A stretch of DNA of 64,000 bases, taken from Pseudomonas fluvialis. Lineage in GTDB: Bacteria; Pseudomonadota; Gammaproteobacteria; Pseudomonadales; Pseudomonadaceae. Location of the stretch: positions 17,935 through 81,934 of the forward strand of contig NZ_NMQV01000006.1 in the NCBI RefSeq assembly GCF_002234375.1, given 5' to 3'. Made by a program: the position numbers and the translations under genes. Positions 35,737 through 46,063 of this stretch are shown here, one piece after another. How positions within the stretch are numbered: position 1 is the first letter of the stretch; every line of letters starts with the position of its first letter. The notes under the pieces were generated by a model. That model was given only the letters and a program-made list of their open reading frames with translations, made no database searches and was not told where the DNA came from.

Positions 35737-38237
35737 TGCGTCGCCTGTCACTGTCCAGCCTGCTGCGCCTGGCCTTGCGCCAACTGTGGCGTGAACGCCG
35801 GGCTGCCGAGTTGCGTACCCTGCTAATCGCCCTGCTCATCGCCGTAGCGGCCAGCAGTTCGATCGGCTATCTCAGCCAGCGGTTGAATGACGCCATGCTG
35901 CTGCGCGCCAGCGAATTTCTTGCCGCCGACCTGGTGCTCGACAGTTCGCTGCCGGCCACTCAGGCACAGCGCGACAGCGCCGTCCGGCTGGGCCTGCGCC
36001 AGGCGCAAAGCGTCGAGTTCGCCAGCGTGCTGATCGGCGAGGAGGCCGTACAACTGGCCAGCGTCAAGGCGGTGGACAATCCCTATCCGCTGCGTGGCGA
36101 GCTGAAAAGCGCCGCCAGCCCGTTTGCCGAAGAGCAACCTGGCGACGGCCCGCTGCCCGGCGAAGCCTGGGCCGAGCCGCGCCTGTTGCTCGCGCTGGGC
36201 CTGGCCGTGGGTGACAGCGTGGAGCTCGGCCAGCATCGCCTGCGTATCAGCCGAGTACTGACCCATGAGCCGGATCGCTCCAGCGACTTCTACAGCCTGA
36301 CGCCGCGCCTGCTCATGCACCTGGATGATCTGGCCGCCACGCAGATCATCCAGCCGGGTAGTCGGGTACGTTACCGCCTGCTCTGGCAGGGCAATCCTGA
36401 ACAACTGGCCGCCCTGCGCGACAGTCTGCAGGGCCAGTTACTGCCACAGCAGCGCCTGCTGGATGCGCGCGATGGCAACAGCCAGGTAGGCAAGGCGCTG
36501 CAACGCGCCGAGCGCTACCTCAACCTGTCCAGCCTGGCCGCGGTACTTTTGGCCGGAGTCGCTGTGGCCCTGTCCGCCAACCGCTATGCGCGGCGCCGTT
36601 TCGACGCCAGCGCCCTGCTCCGTTGTCTGGGCCTGAGCGCACGGGAAACCCTCTACCTATATGGCATGCAGCTGGCAGTACTGGGTCTGCTGGCCAGCCT
36701 ACTCGGCGCCCTGCTCGGCTGGTTTGGCCATCTGCTGCTGCTGCACCTGCTCGCCGGCCTGCTGCCGGCCGAGCTTCCGGCGGCGGGCGTACACCCCCTG
36801 CTGGCCGGGGTTGCCACCGGGCTGGTGGCCCTGGCCGGCTTTGCCCTGCCGCCGCTGGCCGCGCTGGGCCGCGTGCCACCCCTGCGCGTGCTGCGCAGCG
36901 ACTTGCAACCCCTGGCCATGCGCGCGGTGCTGGTATACGCCTGCGCGCTGCTGGCACTCGGCCTGATCATGTGGCGACTAAGCCTCGATCTGGCGCTCAC
37001 CCTCAGCCTGCTCGGTGGCGGCCTGTTGGCCTGCCTGCTGCTCGGCGGGCTGTTGCTGCTCGGCTTGCGCAACCTGCGGCGCCTGTTGCACAAGGCCAGC
37101 CTGGCCTGGCGCCTGGGGCTGGGCCAACTGCTCCGTCAGCCACTGGCTGCCGCCGGACAAATGCTCGCCTTCGGCCTGATCCTGTTGGTCATGGCCCTGG
37201 TTGCCCTGCTACGCGGCGAACTGCTGGACACCTGGCAAGCGCAACTACCCGAACGCACCGCCAACCACTTTGCCCTGAACATCCAACCCGCCGAGCGGCA
37301 GGCCTGGGCAAATGCCCTGCAGCAACTCAAGGCCGAATCCAGTCCGCTCTACCCGATGCTGCCGGGGCGCCTGGTAGCCATCAACCAGCAGCCGGTGGCC
37401 CATCAGGTCGAGGCAGACAGCCGTGGTGAGCGCGCCACCCGCCGCGATCTCAACCTGACCTGGAGTGCCGAACTGCCCAGTGGCAACCAGATCACCGCGG
37501 GCAGCTGGTGGGACGAGGCCGACACCCAGGGCCTGGGCGTATCCCTGGAAGCCGAGCTGGCCAGCAGCCTGGGCATTGCGCTGGGCGACCAACTGACCTT
37601 CAACCTGGCCGGCCGCGAGATCACCCGGCAGGTCAGCAGCCTGCGCACGGTCGACTGGGACAGTTTCCAACCCAACTTCTTCGTCATCTTCGACCCGCGC
37701 GGCATGCAGCAGCACAGCGCCAGCTACATCACCAGCTTCTACCTGCCCAGTGCGCAGGCTGACCAGTTACTGCCTCTAGCCCGCCAGTTCCCCGGGGTTA
37801 CCCTGCTGCCCATCGAGGCAATCCTCGATCAGCTACGCAGCATTCTTGCCCAGGTCAGCCTGGCCGTGGAGTTCGTCCTGCTCTTCGTCCTCGCCGCCGG
37901 CCTGGCGGTCGTACTGGCCGGACTACAGGCTACCCTCGACGAGCGCACCCGGCAGTCGGCGCTGCTGCGCGCGCTGGGCGCGGAAAGGCGCCTGCTGCTG
38001 CAGGCCCGGCGCCGCGAATTCGCCCTGCTCGGCGGACTCAGCGGCCTGCTTGCGGCATTGGGCTGCGAGCTGGTCAGCGCGCTGCTCTACACCCAGGTGC
38101 TCGACCTGCACTGGCAGCCGCATCCCTGGCTGTTGCTGCTGCCCTTGCTCGGCGCCGCGCTGATCGCTAGCGTAGGCGTCCTGGCTACCCGTGAAACCCT
38201 CAAGGCCACGCCGCTCAGCGTATTGCGCGGCCAATAG
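35736..38237 (+). CDS. ABC transporter permease, YbbP-like FtsX family
   Basis: 833 residues with about ten membrane helices: one near the N-terminus ([21 protein letters not shown]), a cluster at ~265-480 and a second FtsX core near the C-terminus ([25 protein letters not shown] ... [10 protein letters not shown]). Two large periplasmic segments lie between. The layout is that of duplicated FtsX/MacB-type permeases without a membrane-fusion domain. It forms a complex with the overlapping upstream ATPase. Very Leu-rich, as expected. Confidence 0.92.
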   Translation: MRRLSLSSLLRLALRQLWRERRAAELRTLLIALLIAVAASSSIGYLSQRLNDAMLLRASEFLAADLVLDSSLPATQAQRDSAVRLGLRQAQSVEFASVLIGEEAVQLASVKAVDNPYPLRGELKSAASPFAEEQPGDGPLPGEAWAEPRLLLALGLAVGDSVELGQHRLRISRVLTHEPDRSSDFYSLTPRLLMHLDDLAATQIIQPGSRVRYRLLWQGNPEQLAALRDSLQGQLLPQQRLLDARDGNSQVGKALQRAERYLNLSSLAAVLLAGVAVALSANRYARRRFDASALLRCLGLSARETLYLYGMQLAVLGLLASLLGALLGWFGHLLLLHLLAGLLPAELPAAGVHPLLAGVATGLVALAGFALPPLAALGRVPPLRVLRSDLQPLAMRAVLVYACALLALGLIMWRLSLDLALTLSLLGGGLLACLLLGGLLLLGLRNLRRLLHKASLAWRLGLGQLLRQPLAAAGQMLAFGLILLVMALVALLRGELLDTWQAQLPERTANHFALNIQPAERQAWANALQQLKAESSPLYPMLPGRLVAINQQPVAHQVEADSRGERATRRDLNLTWSAELPSGNQITAGSWWDEADTQGLGVSLEAELASSLGIALGDQLTFNLAGREITRQVSSLRTVDWDSFQPNFFVIFDPRGMQQHSASYITSFYLPSAQADQLLPLARQFPGVTLLPIEAILDQLRSILAQVSLAVEFVLLFVLAAGLAVVLAGLQATLDERTRQSALLRALGAERRLLLQARRREFALLGGLSGLLAALGCELVSALLYTQVLDLHWQPHPWLLLLPLLGAALIASVGVLATRETLKATPLSVLRGQ

Positions 38238-38250
38238 CAGTGAACCCCCG

Positions 38251-38748
38251 ATGAGTCGTTACCGCCCACCACGCCCTGCCGGCACCGCCCTGATCACCCC
38301 TGAGGGCGAGGCGCGCCTGCGTGCCGAGCTGCATGAGCTGTGGCATGTGCGCCGTCCGCAAGTCACCCAGGCGGTGAGCGAAGCCGCCGCCCAGGGCGAC
38401 CGCTCGGAAAATGCCGAATACACCTATGGCAAGAAGATGCTGCGGGAAATCGACAGCCGCGTGCGCTTTCTCAGCAAACGCCTGGAAAAGCTCCAGGTAG
38501 TCGACAGCCGCCCCAGCGACACCGGCAAGGTGTATTTCGGTGCCTGGGTAACCCTGGAAGACGAAGACGGTGAACAACAGCGCTACCGCATCGTCGGCCC
38601 TGACGAGCTGGATCTGCGCCTCAACCTGATCAGCATCGACTCGCCCCTGGCCCGCTCGCTGCTCGGCAAGCCTCTGGATGCCGAAGTGCAGGTACAGGCT
38701 CCGGGCGGCCTGCGCACCTGGTATATCGTGGCCATCGACTACCCCTGA
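38251..38748 (+). CDS. greB: Transcription elongation factor GreB
   Basis: 165 residues. N-terminal coiled coil with the acidic tip ([21 protein letters not shown]) and a C-terminal FKBP-like domain ([26 protein letters not shown], ending [10 protein letters not shown]). GreB enters the RNA polymerase secondary channel and stimulates cleavage of backtracked RNA. Start at 38251 ([19 protein letters not shown]), 13 bp after the permease stop, so probably in the same transcript. Confidence 0.95.
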   Translation: MSRYRPPRPAGTALITPEGEARLRAELHELWHVRRPQVTQAVSEAAAQGDRSENAEYTYGKKMLREIDSRVRFLSKRLEKLQVVDSRPSDTGKVYFGAWVTLEDEDGEQQRYRIVGPDELDLRLNLISIDSPLARSLLGKPLDAEVQVQAPGGLRTWYIVAIDYP

Positions 38749-38782
38749 CACATCCTGCCGTGCCAGGCGCGCGACAAAGCGC

Positions 38783-38788
38783 TACAAT
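38783..38788 (+). promoter_or_regulatory. Possible -10 element of the ABC-F gene
   Basis: TACAAT (38783-38788) lies 45 bp before the TTG start of the ABC-F gene, in the gap after greB. The matching -35 region is weak, so the call is tentative. Confidence 0.35.
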
Positions 38789-38833
38789 CGCGCCCTTTTT
38801 GCGCTCCGCGCCCTTGCCTGCAGGATTTTTGCC

Positions 38834-40417
38834 TTGATCTCCACCGCCAACATCACCATGCAGTTCGGCGCCAAGCCGCTGTTCGAGAACGTTTCCGTCA
38901 AGTTCGGCAACGGCAACCGCTACGGCCTGATCGGTGCCAACGGCTGTGGCAAGTCGACCTTCATGAAGATCCTCGGTGGCGACCTGGAGCCCTCGGCCGG
39001 CCAGGTGATGCTGGAACCCAACGTGCGTCTGGGCAAGCTGCGCCAGGATCAGTTTGCCTATGAACAGTTCAGCGTGATCGACACGGTGATCATGGGCCAT
39101 GAGCAACTGTGGACGGTCAAGGCCGAACGTGACCGCATCTATTCGCTGCCGGAAATGAGCGAAGAAGACGGGATGAAAGTCGGCGAACTGGAAGGCGAGT
39201 TCGCCGAAATGGACGGCTATACCGCCGAATCGCGCGCTGGCGAACTGCTCCTCGGCCTGGGTATCCCGCTGGAACAGCACTTCGGCCCGATGAGCGAAGT
39301 GGCCCCCGGCTGGAAACTGCGCGTGCTGCTCGCCCAGGCGCTGTTTGCCGACCCCGATGTACTGCTGCTCGACGAGCCGACCAACCACCTGGACATCAAC
39401 ACCATCCGCTGGCTGGAAAACATCCTCACGGCGCGCAACAGCACCATGATCATCATTTCCCACGACCGCCACTTCCTGAACAGCGTGTGCACCCACATGG
39501 CCGACCTGGACTACGGCGAGCTGCGCCTGTTCCCCGGCAACTACGACGAGTACATGACCGCCGCCACCCAGGCCCGCGAGCGCCTGCTCTCCGACAACGC
39601 CAAGAAGAAGGCGCAGATCGCCGAGCTGCAGACCTTCGTCAGCCGCTTCTCGGCCAACGCCTCAAAGGCCAAGCAGGCCACCAGCCGCGCCAAGCAGATC
39701 GACAAGATCCAGCTGGAAGAGGTCAAGCCGTCGAGCCGCGTCAGCCCGTTCATCCGCTTCGACCAGAACAAGAAGCTGCACCGTCAGGCGGTGACCATCG
39801 AGAAGCTGTCCAAGGCCTTCGACGACAAAGTGCTGTTCAAGAACTTCAGCTTTACCGTTGAAGCCGGCGAGCGTGTGGCGATCATCGGCCCCAACGGCAT
39901 CGGCAAGACTACCCTGCTGCGCACCCTGGTCGGCGAACTGCAACCGGATGCCGGCAGCGTGAAGTGGACCGACAGCGCCGAGGTCGGCTACTACGCCCAG
40001 GACCACGCCCACGACTTCGAGGCCGACGACAGCCTGTTCGAGTGGATGGGTCAGTGGACCAGTGGCGAACAGAACATCCGTGCCGCACTCGGCCGCATGC
40101 TGTTCTCCTCCGACGAGATCCAGAAGTCGGTCAAGGTCCTCTCCGGTGGTGAACAGGGGCGCATGCTGTTCGGCAAGCTGGCCTGTCAGAAGCCCAACGT
40201 GCTGGTGATGGACGAACCGACCAACCACCTGGACATGGAATCCATCGAGGCACTCAACCTGGCGCTGGAGAACTACCCGGGCACACTGATCTTCGTCAGC
40301 CACGACCGCGAGTTCGTCAGCTCGCTGGCCACGCGCATCATCGAGCTGTCGGAAAACGGCGTGACCGACTTCAGCGGCAGCTATGACGACTACCTGCGCA
40401 GCCAGGGCGTGTTCTAA
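38834..40417 (+). CDS. ybiT: ABC-F family ATPase, YbiT-like ribosome-associated protein
   Basis: 527 residues with two ABC domains: GANGCGKST / [11 protein letters not shown] in the first, GPNGIGKTT / LSGGEQGR / [11 protein letters not shown] in the second, joined by the P-site tRNA interaction motif linker (~240-300). No membrane segments, as usual for ABC-F translation factors. The start is a TTG at 38834 ([24 protein letters not shown]), with CAGGA upstream; this aligns with the known N-terminus of E. coli YbiT. Its stop overlaps the convergent msrB stop by 3-4 bases. Confidence 0.93.
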   Translation: MISTANITMQFGAKPLFENVSVKFGNGNRYGLIGANGCGKSTFMKILGGDLEPSAGQVMLEPNVRLGKLRQDQFAYEQFSVIDTVIMGHEQLWTVKAERDRIYSLPEMSEEDGMKVGELEGEFAEMDGYTAESRAGELLLGLGIPLEQHFGPMSEVAPGWKLRVLLAQALFADPDVLLLDEPTNHLDINTIRWLENILTARNSTMIIISHDRHFLNSVCTHMADLDYGELRLFPGNYDEYMTAATQARERLLSDNAKKKAQIAELQTFVSRFSANASKAKQATSRAKQIDKIQLEEVKPSSRVSPFIRFDQNKKLHRQAVTIEKLSKAFDDKVLFKNFSFTVEAGERVAIIGPNGIGKTTLLRTLVGELQPDAGSVKWTDSAEVGYYAQDHAHDFEADDSLFEWMGQWTSGEQNIRAALGRMLFSSDEIQKSVKVLSGGEQGRMLFGKLACQKPNVLVMDEPTNHLDMESIEALNLALENYPGTLIFVSHDREFVSSLATRIIELSENGVTDFSGSYDDYLRSQGVF

Positions 40418-40809
40418 TCAGCCGCACGCCATTGCAAGGCCACCGAGTTGATGCAATAGCGCAGCCCGGTGGGCGGCGGGCCGTCATCGAAGACATGTCC
40501 CAGGTGGGCATCACAGGCGGCACAGCGCACTTCGGTGCGCAACATGCCATGGCTGGTATCGGTTAGCTCACGCAGCCGCTCTGCCGCCAGCGGCTGCCAG
40601 TAGCTCGGCCAGCCGCAACCGGCATCGAACTGGCAAGCGGCATCGAACAGTGGCGTGTGGCAACACACGCAGAGGAACTGCCCGGGCCCCGGGCAACGGT
40701 AATAGGCACCACTGAATGGCCGCTCGGTACCGCCTTGGCGGCACACCGCATACTGCTCAGCGCTAAGCACGGCACGCCACTCCGCATCGCTGCGGTTGAT
40801 CTTGCTCAT
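40414..40809 (-). CDS. msrB: Peptide-methionine (R)-S-oxide reductase
   Basis: 131 residues. Zinc ligands are the pairs CVCC and [12 protein letters not shown] and [24 protein letters not shown] carry the active site, with Cys in RYCIN as catalytic residue. It repairs oxidised methionine. I chose ATG 40809 ([11 protein letters not shown]) because AGAGGAG lies 6 bases before it; the ATG at 40815 would overlap that site. Divergent from alaA, with about 180 bp between. Confidence 0.95.
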   Translation of the reverse strand: MSKINRSDAEWRAVLSAEQYAVCRQGGTERPFSGAYYRCPGPGQFLCVCCHTPLFDAACQFDAGCGWPSYWQPLAAERLRELTDTSHGMLRTEVRCAACDAHLGHVFDDGPPPTGLRYCINSVALQWRAAD

Positions 40810-40988
40810 CTGCATCTCCTCTGCCCGTACATTGCCCGCCAGTACACAGAAAAACCCTGGGCCCGGCCTTTTCCCGACAACGGCCCAGTCGTATCATGCC
40901 TGCCCCGCCACTGGCCAGTCCCTGCGGCGCTTGCACATTATCCGGCTGCACTGGCGGCAGCCCCTTTACCTTCGGGAATCTTCAGATC

Positions 40989-42200
40989 ATGCAGGTCAGC
41001 AAATCGAACAAACTTGCCAATGTCTGCTACGACATTCGCGGGCCGGTGCTCAAGCACGCCAAGCGTCTGGAGGAAGAAGGTCAGCGCATCCTCAAGCTGA
41101 ATATTGGCAACCCGGCACCGTTCGGTTTCGAGGCGCCCGAGGAGATTCTCCAGGACGTCATCCGCAATCTGCCAACCGCCCAGGGCTACAGCGATTCCAA
41201 AGGGCTGTTCAGCGCGCGCAAGGCGGTGATGCAGTACTACCAGCAGAAACAGGTGGAAGGCGTCGGCATTGAGGACATCTACCTCGGCAACGGCGTGTCC
41301 GAACTCATCGTCATGGCCCTGCAGGCCCTGCTCAACAACAACGATGAAGTGCTGATTCCCGCCCCGGACTACCCGTTATGGACCGCCGCCGTGGCCCTGG
41401 CCGGCGGCAAGCCGGTGCATTACCTGTGCGACGAACAGGCCGACTGGTTCCCCGATGTCGCCGACATGCGCGCCAAGATCACCAGCAATACCAAGGCGAT
41501 TGTCCTGATCAACCCGAACAATCCGACGGGCGCGGTGTATTCCCGCGAGCTGCTGCTGGACATCGTCGAACTGGCCCGCCAGCACAACCTGGTGATCTTC
41601 TCCGACGAGATCTACGACAAGATTCTCTACGATGAAGCCGTGCACATCAGCACCGCTTCGCTGGCTCCTGACGTGCTCTGCCTGACCTTCAACGGCCTAT
41701 CCAAGAGCTATCGGGTAGCCGGCTTCCGCTCCGGCTGGATCGCCATTTCCGGTCCCAAGCACAAGGCACAGAGCTACATCGAAGGCCTGGATATCCTCGC
41801 CAACATGCGCCTGTGTGCCAACGTGCCGAGCCAGCATGCCATCCAGACCGCACTGGGCGGCTACCAGAGCATCAACGACCTGGTCCTGCCGGGCGGCCGT
41901 CTTCTTGAGCAACGCAACCGCGCCTGGGAACTGCTCAACGACATCCCTGGGGTCAGCTGCGTGAAACCCATGGGCGCGCTGTACGCCTTCCCGAAAATCG
42001 ACCCCAAGGTCTGTCCGATCCACAACGACGAGAAATTCGTCCTTGACCTGCTGCTCTCCGAGAAGCTGTTGATCGTCCAGGGTACGGCCTTCAACTGGCC
42101 GTGGCCGGATCACTTCCGCGTGGTCACCCTGCCACGCGTCGATGAACTGGAGCTGGCTATCGGGCGCATCGGCAACTTCCTCAAGACCTACCAGCAATAG
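40989..42200 (+). CDS. alaA: Alanine-forming aminotransferase, AlaA-like
   Basis: 403 residues, fold-type I PLP enzyme. LNIGNPAPFGFEAPEEI at the N-terminus, NPNNPTGAVY, SDEIYDKILYD, and the PLP lysine in FNGLSKSYRVAGFRSGW. The family makes alanine from pyruvate and glutamate in E. coli. Start at 40989 (MQVSKSNKLANVCYDIRGP) matches family N-termini. A small hypothetical gene follows after 11 bp. Confidence 0.93.
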   Translation: MQVSKSNKLANVCYDIRGPVLKHAKRLEEEGQRILKLNIGNPAPFGFEAPEEILQDVIRNLPTAQGYSDSKGLFSARKAVMQYYQQKQVEGVGIEDIYLGNGVSELIVMALQALLNNNDEVLIPAPDYPLWTAAVALAGGKPVHYLCDEQADWFPDVADMRAKITSNTKAIVLINPNNPTGAVYSRELLLDIVELARQHNLVIFSDEIYDKILYDEAVHISTASLAPDVLCLTFNGLSKSYRVAGFRSGWIAISGPKHKAQSYIEGLDILANMRLCANVPSQHAIQTALGGYQSINDLVLPGGRLLEQRNRAWELLNDIPGVSCVKPMGALYAFPKIDPKVCPIHNDEKFVLDLLLSEKLLIVQGTAFNWPWPDHFRVVTLPRVDELELAIGRIGNFLKTYQQ

Positions 42201-42211
42201 GCCTGATCAAC

Positions 42212-42649
42212 GTGGATCTGCATATCGACGACTTCTACAAGGATTGTGCGGGCGGCTTGTTGCAGCTCTACCAGGCTTTTCCGCGCAAGCACACCCTGTA
42301 CGTCGAAGACCTCATCGGCCATGAGGAGCCGGACGAGTTCGGCCTACCCAGCAAGCGTCACCAGGGGTGTTTCAGCACCCTGCTGTGGCTGGCGGAGGAA
42401 GGCTACCTGCGCTACGAATCGACCATTCGCAGCGAAGCCCTGGATCAGGCGGTACTCACCGAAAAGGGCTTCCTGCGCCTGGCCAGCCCGGTTGCCGAAG
42501 TACAACTCGACACACAGCTGCCGGCCAGCGTGCAGCGCGTGCAGCGCAGCCTGGCCCAGCAATTACGCCTTGCCCTGCACAGCGGGCACAGCGAACGCCT
42601 GGTCGCCCTGGCCAGCCAGCTGTTTGCCCGGCCAAGGGACATAGTTTGA
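42212..42649 (+). CDS. Conserved hypothetical protein between alaA and htpX
   Basis: 145 residues from a GTG at 42212, 11 bp after alaA, so likely cotranscribed. MDLHIDDFYKDCAGGLLQLYQAFPRKHTLYVEDLIG...HQGCFSTLLWLAEEGYLRYESTIRSEALDQAVLTEKGFLRL resembles a winged-helix-like module (GYLRYE...AVLTEKGFLRL is a typical wing and recognition pattern). No named family recognised. The same position is occupied by a hypothetical gene in P. aeruginosa as I remember it. Function unknown. Confidence 0.78.
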   Translation: MDLHIDDFYKDCAGGLLQLYQAFPRKHTLYVEDLIGHEEPDEFGLPSKRHQGCFSTLLWLAEEGYLRYESTIRSEALDQAVLTEKGFLRLASPVAEVQLDTQLPASVQRVQRSLAQQLRLALHSGHSERLVALASQLFARPRDIV

Positions 42650-42661
42650 AATAGCTGCCGG

Positions 42662-42690
42662 CTTGAATAGCCCCAGGCACCGCCCTTATA
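42662..42690 (+). promoter_or_regulatory. Possible sigma-32-like promoter of htpX
   Basis: CTTGAAT, 14 bases, then CCCTTATA, about 50 bp before htpX. It matches the RpoH consensus less well than the htpG promoter, but htpX is a known heat-shock gene, which supports the call. Confidence 0.45.
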
Positions 42691-42738
42691 TAGCCCGCAC
42701 AGGCAGAGTGCCTTTCGTTTTAGGAGTTGTAGCTCATC

Positions 42739-43611
42739 ATGATGCGTATCGTCATTTTCCTCGCCACCAACCTGGCGGTGCTGATCATCGCCAGCATCAC
42801 CCTCAAACTGCTCGGCGTGGATCGCTTCACGGGGGCCAATTACGGCAGCCTGCTGGTGTTCTGCGCGGTGTTTGGCTTCGCCGGCTCGCTGGTTTCGCTG
42901 TTCATCTCCAAGTGGATGGCGAAGATGAGCACCGGCACGCAGATCATTACCCAGCCACGTACCCGCCATGAGCAGTGGCTGCTGCAGACCGTTGAGGAAC
43001 TGTCCCGCGAAGCCGGTATCAAGATGCCGGAAGTGGGTATCTTCCCCGCCTACGAGTCGAATGCCTTCGCCACCGGCTGGAACAAGAACGACGCCCTGGT
43101 CGCGGTCAGCCAGGGCCTGCTGGAGCGTTTCTCGCCCGACGAAGTACGCGCCGTGCTGGCCCACGAGATCGGCCATGTGGCCAATGGCGACATGGTCACC
43201 CTGGCGTTGATCCAGGGCGTGGTGAACACCTTCGTGATGTTCTTCGCGCGCATCTTCGGCACCTTCGTCGACAAGGTGATCCTCAAGAACGAGGAAGGTC
43301 ATGGCATCGGCTACTTCGTTGCGACCATCTTCGCCGAGCTGGTACTAGGCATCCTGGCCAGCATCATCGTCATGTGGTTCTCGCGCCGCCGCGAATTCAA
43401 GGCCGACGAAGCCGGTGCCCAACTGGCCGGAACCGGCGCCATGATCGCTGCCCTGCAGCGCCTGCGCGCCGAACAGGGCGTGCCAGTGGAAATGCCCAGC
43501 AGCATGGCAGCCTTTGGCATCAATGGCGGCCTGAAAAACGGCCTGGCCGGCCTGTTCATGACCCACCCGCCGCTCGAAGAGCGCATCGAAGCCCTGCGTC
43601 AGCGCGGCTAA
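42739..43611 (+). CDS. htpX: Membrane zinc metalloprotease HtpX
   Basis: 290 residues. Two N-terminal membrane helices ([43 protein letters not shown]), the zinc motif [10 protein letters not shown], two further helices and the third ligand in [12 protein letters not shown]. It degrades damaged inner-membrane proteins. The C-terminus [14 protein letters not shown] is typical. Two adjacent ATG codons start the gene; AGGAG is 12 bases upstream, slightly far. Confidence 0.96.
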   Translation: MMRIVIFLATNLAVLIIASITLKLLGVDRFTGANYGSLLVFCAVFGFAGSLVSLFISKWMAKMSTGTQIITQPRTRHEQWLLQTVEELSREAGIKMPEVGIFPAYESNAFATGWNKNDALVAVSQGLLERFSPDEVRAVLAHEIGHVANGDMVTLALIQGVVNTFVMFFARIFGTFVDKVILKNEEGHGIGYFVATIFAELVLGILASIIVMWFSRRREFKADEAGAQLAGTGAMIAALQRLRAEQGVPVEMPSSMAAFGINGGLKNGLAGLFMTHPPLEERIEALRQRG

Positions 43612-43633
43612 ACAGCGCCCTCGCACAGTCCGT

Positions 43634-43656
43634 CAGCCCCACCTCGCGTGGGGCTG
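43634..43656. terminator. Hairpin between convergent htpX and tpm
   Basis: CAGCCCCAC-CTCGC-GTGGGGCTG, a 9-bp perfect stem without a strong T-run, between two convergent stops. Confidence 0.55.
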
Positions 43657-43675
43657 ATGCGTTATGGCGGGTCGC

Positions 43676-44332
43676 TTAACCACGCTGCAAGCGATAGATG
43701 CTCTCGTGCAGGCTGCTCAGGCCGCGCTGCAGAAAGCGCCAGTTCTCGTTGAGCACGTCGTGACGCGCCAGCAGTTCGATCTGCCAGTAAGGCGACAGAC
43801 GCGCATCAATCTCAGCCTGCGACACCGAGAAAGGCGGGCCCGACATTTCCTCCTGGGCATACTCGAGACTCACCAGCAACCCCCGGCAGTTGCCGGGCAG
43901 GATGGCCGCCAGGTGCTCGACATAACGTGCCCGCATAGTCTCGGGCAGGGCGATCAGCGCCGCACGGTCATACAGCGCCGTACAGCCCGCCACATGCTCT
44001 GCCTGCACGTTAAAGAAGTCCCCGCAGTAGATTTCCACCCCGGCCGCACGATACAGGCGCAAGACACCCTGTTGCTCGACTTCAGGCTGCAGGCCCTGTT
44101 CGGCAAAGAAATCCTCCACCGCACGTTCGGCCAGCTCGACCCCCAGCACCCGCAGGCCCTGCCCGGCCAGCCAGGCCATATCCAGGCTCTTGCCGCACAG
44201 TGGCACCAGCACCTGGCTGCCCGGTGCGATGGAAAGACTCGGCCAGTGCTGCTGCAGATAGGGATTGACCTCCTGCAGATGGAAACCGATTTGCCCTTGC
44301 GCCCAGCGCGCCTGCCAGAATGCCTCTTCCAC
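43676..44332 (-). CDS. tpm: Thiopurine S-methyltransferase
   Basis: 218 residues, the usual bacterial TPMT length. Starts [25 protein letters not shown]; the SAM-binding motif is [19 protein letters not shown] followed by GVELAERAV. In pseudomonads this enzyme methylates selenite and tellurite species as well as thiopurines. The start is a GTG at 44332 with AGGAG 6 bases upstream, which is better than the upstream ATG codons. Gene order htpX-tpm agrees with P. aeruginosa. Confidence 0.94.
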   Translation of the reverse strand: MEEAFWQARWAQGQIGFHLQEVNPYLQQHWPSLSIAPGSQVLVPLCGKSLDMAWLAGQGLRVLGVELAERAVEDFFAEQGLQPEVEQQGVLRLYRAAGVEIYCGDFFNVQAEHVAGCTALYDRAALIALPETMRARYVEHLAAILPGNCRGLLVSLEYAQEEMSGPPFSVSQAEIDARLSPYWQIELLARHDVLNENWRFLQRGLSSLHESIYRLQRG

Positions 44333-44433
44333 GCCACACTCCTGAAAATTCGATAGAAACGCCCAGGATTTTACGCTGGAACGCACAGCGCCGAGCCAGC
44401 AACATGCTTGTATTACCATTCGCGGAACCTGCC

Positions 44434-45201
44434 ATGTTGCCCAGCCTGTTCATTTCCCACGGTTCGCCCATGCTCGCCCTGCACCCCGGCGCCAGCGGCC
44501 AGGCACTGCAAAGGCTGGCCCAGCAGTTGCCACGCCCGCAGGCGGTGCTGGTGGTTTCGGCGCACTGGGAAAGCAGCCGCCTGCTGCTTGGCAGTGCCGC
44601 TCAGCCGGCGACCTGGCATGACTTCCACGGCTTTCCGCCGGCACTTTATGCGCTCGACTACCCGGCCCCCGGAGCGCCGCAGCTGGCCCTGGTCATCCAG
44701 CAACACCTGCTGGATGCTGGACTACCCTGCGCGCTGGATGCTCAGCGACCACGCGATCACGGCGTCTGGGTACCCCTGCGCCTGCTCTATCCGCTGGCCG
44801 ATATCCCGGTCCTGCAACTGTCGCTGCCCAGCGCAGGTGGTCCGGCCCTGCAGTGGCAGATCGGCCAGGCCCTGGCCGGGCTGCGCACACATGGTATCTT
44901 GCTGATTGGCTCAGGCAGCATCACCCACAACCTGCAGGAACTGGACTGGCAGGATGCCGAAGCGACCGTGGCGCCCTGGGCTGAACAGTTTCGCGACTGG
45001 ATGGTGCAGCGACTGGAGGACTACGACCGGCCAGCACTGCTCGATTATCGCCAGCAAGCGCCTCATGCTGTGCGCAACCATCCCAGCGAAGAACACCTGC
45101 TGCCGCTGTTTTTTGCCTGTGCGGCCGGACAACGTTTCAGCAGTTGCCACCGCGGATTCAGCCACGCCGCACTGGGCATGGATATCTACCGCTTTGACTG
45201 A
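44434..45201 (+). CDS. Extradiol ring-cleavage dioxygenase, 4,5-DOPA dioxygenase (YgiD-like)
   Basis: 255 residues. [50 protein letters not shown] and [12 protein letters not shown] are the hallmarks of the LigB-type DODA family with its metal-binding His residues. Family members cleave catechols; the native bacterial substrate is unclear. Start at 44434 is preferred as the family begins here; an ATG at 44404 would add ten residues. It is divergent from tpm with about 100 bp between. Confidence 0.9.
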   Translation: MLPSLFISHGSPMLALHPGASGQALQRLAQQLPRPQAVLVVSAHWESSRLLLGSAAQPATWHDFHGFPPALYALDYPAPGAPQLALVIQQHLLDAGLPCALDAQRPRDHGVWVPLRLLYPLADIPVLQLSLPSAGGPALQWQIGQALAGLRTHGILLIGSGSITHNLQELDWQDAEATVAPWAEQFRDWMVQRLEDYDRPALLDYRQQAPHAVRNHPSEEHLLPLFFACAAGQRFSSCHRGFSHAALGMDIYRFD

Positions 45202-45255
45202 CAGCCCAGCAGCGCTTGAGTAGACTGGCTGCGGACTTCCTCGCCATGGACCGAC

Positions 45256-46053
45256 ATGAATCCTTCAACCCTGATCGGCATTGTTTCCGGTATCGCTCTG
45301 CTCGCCAGCGTCCTGCTGTTTTCCGCAGAAGACCCCTGGCTGTTTCTCGACTATCCCAGCCTGGGCATCGTGCTGTTCGGCACCATGGCAGCTACCTTCA
45401 TCAGCTATCCGCTGCGTGAGGTGCTGCGCATTTTCAGCCTGATCGGCACCGTACTGCGCAACGAACGGCTGTACGCGCAAAAAGACATCGAGGAACTGGT
45501 CGCCATCTCCCGCCTCTGGCTGTCAGGCAACCTCAACGCAGTGGAAAAGCAACTGGAGCAGGTCGCCAACCCATTCCTCAAAACCGGCCTGCAGCTGGTG
45601 GTCGACCTGACCCCCGAGGAGGATATTCTCGATTTGCTGCAATGGCGCATTTCCCGCTTGCGCGCCAAGGAGCACGCCGAAGCCCAACTGTTCCGGGTAA
45701 TGGCCAGCTATGCCCCGGCCTTCGGCATGCTCGGCACCCTGGTTGGCCTGGTCAACCTGATGTTCCTGCTCGGCGATGGCGACATGACGGCTATCGGTCG
45801 GCAAATGGCCATCGCCCTGATGACCACGTTCTACGGCGTACTGTTGGCCAACCTGGTATTCAAGCCCGTCGCCGTGAAGCTGGAACGACGCACCGAACAG
45901 CGCGTGGTGCTGATGAACATGGTCATGCAGGGCATCGCCATGATGAGCAACAAACGCAGCCCGGCGCTGATCCGCGAAACCCTGAATTCCTTCATGGCCC
46001 ACTACCACGACGAGATTAATGACGGTCGTCGGGTTAGCCACAAAAAAGCCTGA
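45256..46053 (+). CDS. MotA/TolQ/ExbB-family proton-channel protein (stator-like subunit A)
   Basis: 265 residues, four membrane helices (two near the N-terminus, two at ~155-205), with the MotA-type signature VMASYAPAFGMLGTLVGLVNLMFLL and ALMTTFYGVLLANLVFKPVAVKLE. The cytoplasmic loop between helices 2 and 3 is typical of stator A subunits. Its partner gene encodes a MotB-like OmpA protein immediately downstream (10 bp). The sequence differs from the MotA and MotC I know from Pseudomonas, so it is probably an additional stator or stator-like pair; no flagellar genes are adjacent. Confidence 0.85.
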   Translation: MNPSTLIGIVSGIALLASVLLFSAEDPWLFLDYPSLGIVLFGTMAATFISYPLREVLRIFSLIGTVLRNERLYAQKDIEELVAISRLWLSGNLNAVEKQLEQVANPFLKTGLQLVVDLTPEEDILDLLQWRISRLRAKEHAEAQLFRVMASYAPAFGMLGTLVGLVNLMFLLGDGDMTAIGRQMAIALMTTFYGVLLANLVFKPVAVKLERRTEQRVVLMNMVMQGIAMMSNKRSPALIRETLNSFMAHYHDEINDGRRVSHKKA

Positions 46054-46063
46054 GGGCCTGGTC